A stretch of DNA of 10,191 bases from Piscirickettsiaceae bacterium (lineage in GTDB: Bacteria; Pseudomonadota; Gammaproteobacteria; Thiomicrospirales; Thiomicrospiraceae): assembly GCA_021767305.1 (NCBI GenBank), contig JAASTL010000012.1:1-10191 (forward strand). Direction: 5' to 3'. Both the position numbers and the translations under genes were made by a program. Each line of letters opens with the position of its first letter. The stretch's first letter is position 1. This document shows, piece after piece, positions 7,822-10,191 of the stretch. Under the pieces are notes generated by a model. The model saw nothing but the letters and a program-made list of their open reading frames with translations, did not search any database and had not been told where the DNA came from.

Positions 7822-8830
7822 CGTACCACTCCTTAACATTTTCTATGGTTCGCTCTGGGTAAGCGGGGTGATGTAAAATCTGTTCTACCTTAACGGCTTT
7901 CTTATCGTTACTTTCGCCAAGTTTACCGCGCATTATCGCTATATTTTCAGCTTTAACACTCACACTCTTCGGCATATCTAGTGGAATAATATCGCCTTTT
8001 TCCATTTTCAATAGATCATCCACGTTCATACGCAGTTCGGCTAGGTTAACACTCAATTCAATCTCGATATTCTTAGCTTCTTCTTTCAAGGTACGAGACC
8101 AACGGTTATCACTCTCTCCTTGAAGGTTTTGCATACCTTCTTCAAGTTTATCCCTAACCGGTTCCAGCATGGAGTATGGCATAACAATATCTATACGACC
8201 TTCCACACCCTCAAAACGCACATTGATTGGACTCACCACAATCATGTCCGTCGGATCAACAATTCCGGCAAATTTTGGGTTCATCTCCGAATGCATGTAA
8301 TCGATTTCGATATCCATGACCGGCCCCCACGCTTTACGCAGGTTTTCCGAGGTAATATCCAGGATGGAACGCACCATACTCATCTCAACCGGGGTATATT
8401 CACGGCCTTCAATTTTGAAGGGCAAAAGACCGGTACCACCAAAGTAGATATCGACTGCGGTAAAAATCAGTTTTGAATCAAGAGTGAAAAGCGACACCCC
8501 ATTGAGCGGATTAATACGATAGATATTGAGGCTGGTTGGCACAAACAGGTTACGCAAGTAATCAACCATCTTGATGATTTTAACTTCACCTGCGGTCACC
8601 TCCACACTCGCCATAATCATTTCATTGAAATGTCTTTGGAAGCCACGCGCAAAACGCTCATTGATAATATCCAATGCCGGTAAGCGACCGCGAACAATCC
8701 GTTCTTGGTTGGTGAAGTCATATGCTTTGACAGCCTGAGCCCCTGAATCATCATCTTCAGTTTCAATCTCACCGCCGCCCATCCCTTTTAATAGGGCATC
8801 GACTTCATCTTGGCTTAAAATATCATCCAT
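7814..8830 (-). CDS. fliM: FliM, C-ring motor switch protein
   Basis: A full-length (338-residue) FliM. The N-terminus carries the CheY-P binding segment (DILSQDEVDALLKGM, residues 3-17), followed by an acidic linker (20-29), the middle CheC-like domain with the FliG-contact motif GGTG (131-134), and a C-terminal SpoA domain (about 255-325) that pairs with FliN. The conserved stretch RIVRGRLPALDIINERFARG (44-63) is also present. The intact N-terminal peptide means the motor should respond to chemotaxis signalling. AAGG lies 9 bases before the ATG at 8830, a moderate ribosome site. The gene follows fliL by 46 bases and overlaps fliN by 8. The stop is TGA. Confidence 0.98.
   Translation of the reverse strand: MDDILSQDEVDALLKGMGGGEIETEDDDSGAQAVKAYDFTNQERIVRGRLPALDIINERFARGFQRHFNEMIMASVEVTAGEVKIIKMVDYLRNLFVPTSLNIYRINPLNGVSLFTLDSKLIFTAVDIYFGGTGLLPFKIEGREYTPVEMSMVRSILDITSENLRKAWGPVMDIEIDYMHSEMNPKFAGIVDPTDMIVVSPINVRFEGVEGRIDIVMPYSMLEPVRDKLEEGMQNLQGESDNRWSRTLKEEAKNIEIELSVNLAELRMNVDDLLKMEKGDIIPLDMPKSVSVKAENIAIMRGKLGESNDKKAVKVEQILHHPAYPERTIENVKEWYDE
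7829..7835 (-). promoter_or_regulatory. Ribosome binding site for fliN
   Basis: TAAGGAG sits in the last codons of fliM, seven bases before the ATG at 7821. It rules in the shorter fliN start over the ATG at 7839. Confidence 0.75.
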
Positions 8831-8876
8831 TAATGTGTGCCTTAATTTGACCTAGCTAACCTACAGCAGCCCTGTC

Positions 8877-9476
8877 TTATTGCATGACAAAACGAGTCAT
8901 ATAAACATCTTCCACCAAATCGGGATAGATATTGTGTTTTTCTAGAACCTTACGTGTCACTTCTAAAATCTGCGCACGCAATTGGTCTGGGCCATCTTCT
9001 TTGACCAAATCATTATAGTGTTGGCTACGCAAAAGACGTTCAATATCATTCTTTAAAATCGGACGTAGATGCTCCATTTCACCTCCATCACCAACAACCT
9101 GTGCGTAATAGGATAAGAACTTCAAGTCTACCGCTAAGAATTTAGCTTGGCCATCACCATTGAAGTTCACCACAAATTTGTCCATGGTGAAATACATCGG
9201 TGGCGTTTCTGGTGGTGGTGGCTCAAACTGTTTGTATTTTGGGGAATACTCTTTGGCATTACTGTATTCCGATGCAGGTACATCCTCTCCATGCTCTGCC
9301 GAGGCATGCACTTCAGTCGTATCGGTTGCTCCCTCTTCACCTTTATCGGCACTCAACAAGAGATAAGCTAATACCCCAATACCCGCTAACAGAAGGAATA
9401 CGACCACGATCAAGACAATAATCAGGCCTTTACCTCCGCCTTTTTTCTCTTCTACCACTTCTTCTTCAGCTGCCAT
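8877..9476 (-). CDS. fliL: FliL, stator-associated flagellar basal body protein
   Basis: A 199-residue single-pass inner-membrane protein. The short cytoplasmic tail (MAAEEEVVEEKKGGGKG) is followed by a membrane helix (about 18-42), then an acidic and proline-rich periplasmic linker (EPPPPETPP, 85-93). The FliL stomatin-like domain (about 95-199) contains FTMDKFVVNF and ends in VYMTRFVMQ, the usual C-terminal pattern. FliL forms rings around the MotAB stator and supports torque or stator stability. That fits its place directly after motB. AAGGG (9484-9488) stands seven bases before the ATG at 9476. The stop is TAA. Confidence 0.96.
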   Translation of the reverse strand: MAAEEEVVEEKKGGGKGLIIVLIVVVFLLLAGIGVLAYLLLSADKGEEGATDTTEVHASAEHGEDVPASEYSNAKEYSPKYKQFEPPPPETPPMYFTMDKFVVNFNGDGQAKFLAVDLKFLSYYAQVVGDGGEMEHLRPILKNDIERLLRSQHYNDLVKEDGPDQLRAQILEVTRKVLEKHNIYPDLVEDVYMTRFVMQ

Positions 9477-9538
9477 TTTCTTTCCCTTTAACTAGATAAA
9501 TGCAATGAATCTATAAATCTATTGCTACGCCCAAACTG

Positions 9539-10191
9539 TTACGGTTGTAACCTAGGTAACTGTAACTCTTTGGAGAGATCATCCACCTGAGGAGCATCAC
9601 TCAAACTTTTTAATCTATCTTCCGCTTCTTTGGTAAGAACAATAATACTAATACGTCGATTTCTTGGGTTATATGGGTTCTATTTATCAAATGGCACCGT
9701 ATCCGCCATTCCCACTGCTTGTGCAATACGATCCGTTTTAACCCCACCTTGTAACAATAAACGACGTGCGGCGTTAGCTCTATCGGCAGATAGCTCCCAG
9801 TTGGTATATTCTGCACTATCATGATACCCAGAGGAATCGGTATGACCGGCAATACTAATCTTATTATTGTTGTTTGCCAATACTGAACCGACTTCTCTAA
9901 TCAATCTTGATGCGTAATCTCGTGGTAAATCAACCCCTGCGCCAAACATCGGTTTTTTGCGATCATCCAAAATCTGAATCTGTAAACCATTTGGTGTGAC
10001 ATCAATTTTCAGTTGATCTTTAAGTTGCTGCAAAGCTTCATTCTCGGCAATTTTATTTTCTAACTGCGCCTTCATCATCTGTAACTGAGCTTGCTCTTGC
10101 GCTTTACCTGAACCATCTTCATCGCCCTCTTCACCTTTTGGGGTATCTTTAAAGCCCCCCATATCAATCATGGCATCAGAAGTTCGTCCCG
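9539..10191 (-). pseudogene. motB: MotB stator protein, 5' partial, interrupted by an in-frame TAG
   Basis: The C-terminal part of MotB, which anchors the stator to peptidoglycan. The frame is open from the window edge (first full codon at 10189) for 169 residues. These include a charged periplasmic linker, a coiled-coil-like stretch (KAQEQAQ...ENEALQQ), and the OmpA/MotB domain with GHTDSSG (about 9827-9847) and NWELSADRANAARR (about 9761-9802). A TAG at 9680-9682 then stops translation after VPFDK. The same frame continues for 46 codons, NPYNPRNRRISIIVLTKEAE and a short tail, to a TAA at 9539-9541. That is the expected end of the domain (E. coli MotB has NRRISLLVLNKQAE). The truncated product would lack the NRR motif and the last strand of the domain. 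This may be a true pseudogene, a sequence error or a suppressed stop. The transmembrane proton-channel region is outside the window. Confidence 0.85.
9680..9682 (-). other. Premature amber codon within motB
   Basis: GAT AAA TAG AAC CCA reads D-K-stop-N-P in the motB frame. Conserved MotB sequence lies on both sides in the same frame, so a single substitution explains it better than a frameshift. Single-base neighbours of TAG include CAG, AAG, GAG and TCG. Confidence 0.9.

Noticed and set aside
9477..9538. Possible hairpin (GCAAT ... ATTGC) in the motB-fliL gap, considered as a terminator or promoter site
   Set aside because: The stem is only about five base pairs with a large loop and no T-run follows. 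I also found no convincing sigma-70 or sigma-54 promoter there.
9680..9682. Pyrrolysine or other amber recoding in motB
   Set aside because: flhA and fliN in the same operon end on TAG with other stops close behind, and MotB has no known need for a special residue at this place. A mutation or sequence error is simpler.

Overview
This window holds a stretch of a flagellar biosynthesis operon, all on the minus strand. It is most likely from a polarly flagellated gammaproteobacterium. The evidence is the close match of every product to the gammaproteobacterial forms (for example FlhA around its signature motif, FliP, FliQ and the MotB C-terminus), the flhA-flhF-flhG arrangement typical of polar flagellates, and a moderately low GC content judged by eye. 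The genus cannot be fixed from this sequence alone.

Reading in the direction of transcription (high to low coordinates) the order is motB (5' end outside the window), fliL, fliM, fliN, fliO, fliP, fliQ, fliR, flhB, flhA, flhF, flhG (3' end outside the window). The largest gaps are 62 bases (motB-fliL), 46 (fliL-fliM) and 42 (fliN-fliO). Several neighbours overlap: fliM/fliN, fliO/fliP, fliP/fliQ and flhF/flhG. No terminator, tRNA, rRNA, mobile element or CRISPR array is visible, and no stretch above 300 bases lacks a gene.

The products form one machine. MotB is the peptidoglycan-anchoring stator subunit. FliL is a stator-associated membrane protein. FliM and FliN form the C-ring switch. FliO helps assemble the FliP/FliQ/FliR export gate, which works with FlhB (substrate-specificity switch) and FlhA (export engine). 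FlhF (GTPase) and FlhG (ATPase) set the position and number of flagella.

The strongest anomaly is an in-frame TAG codon in motB (9680-9682). After it the frame stays open for 46 more codons and still encodes the conserved end of the OmpA-like domain. This is most simply a recent nonsense mutation or a sequencing/assembly error. Amber recoding is unlikely because flhA and fliN in the same operon end normally on TAG. The gene order, with motB directly before fliL where many gammaproteobacteria have fliK, is also worth noting. I see no undescribed system here; the rest is an ordinary, intact flagellar operon.
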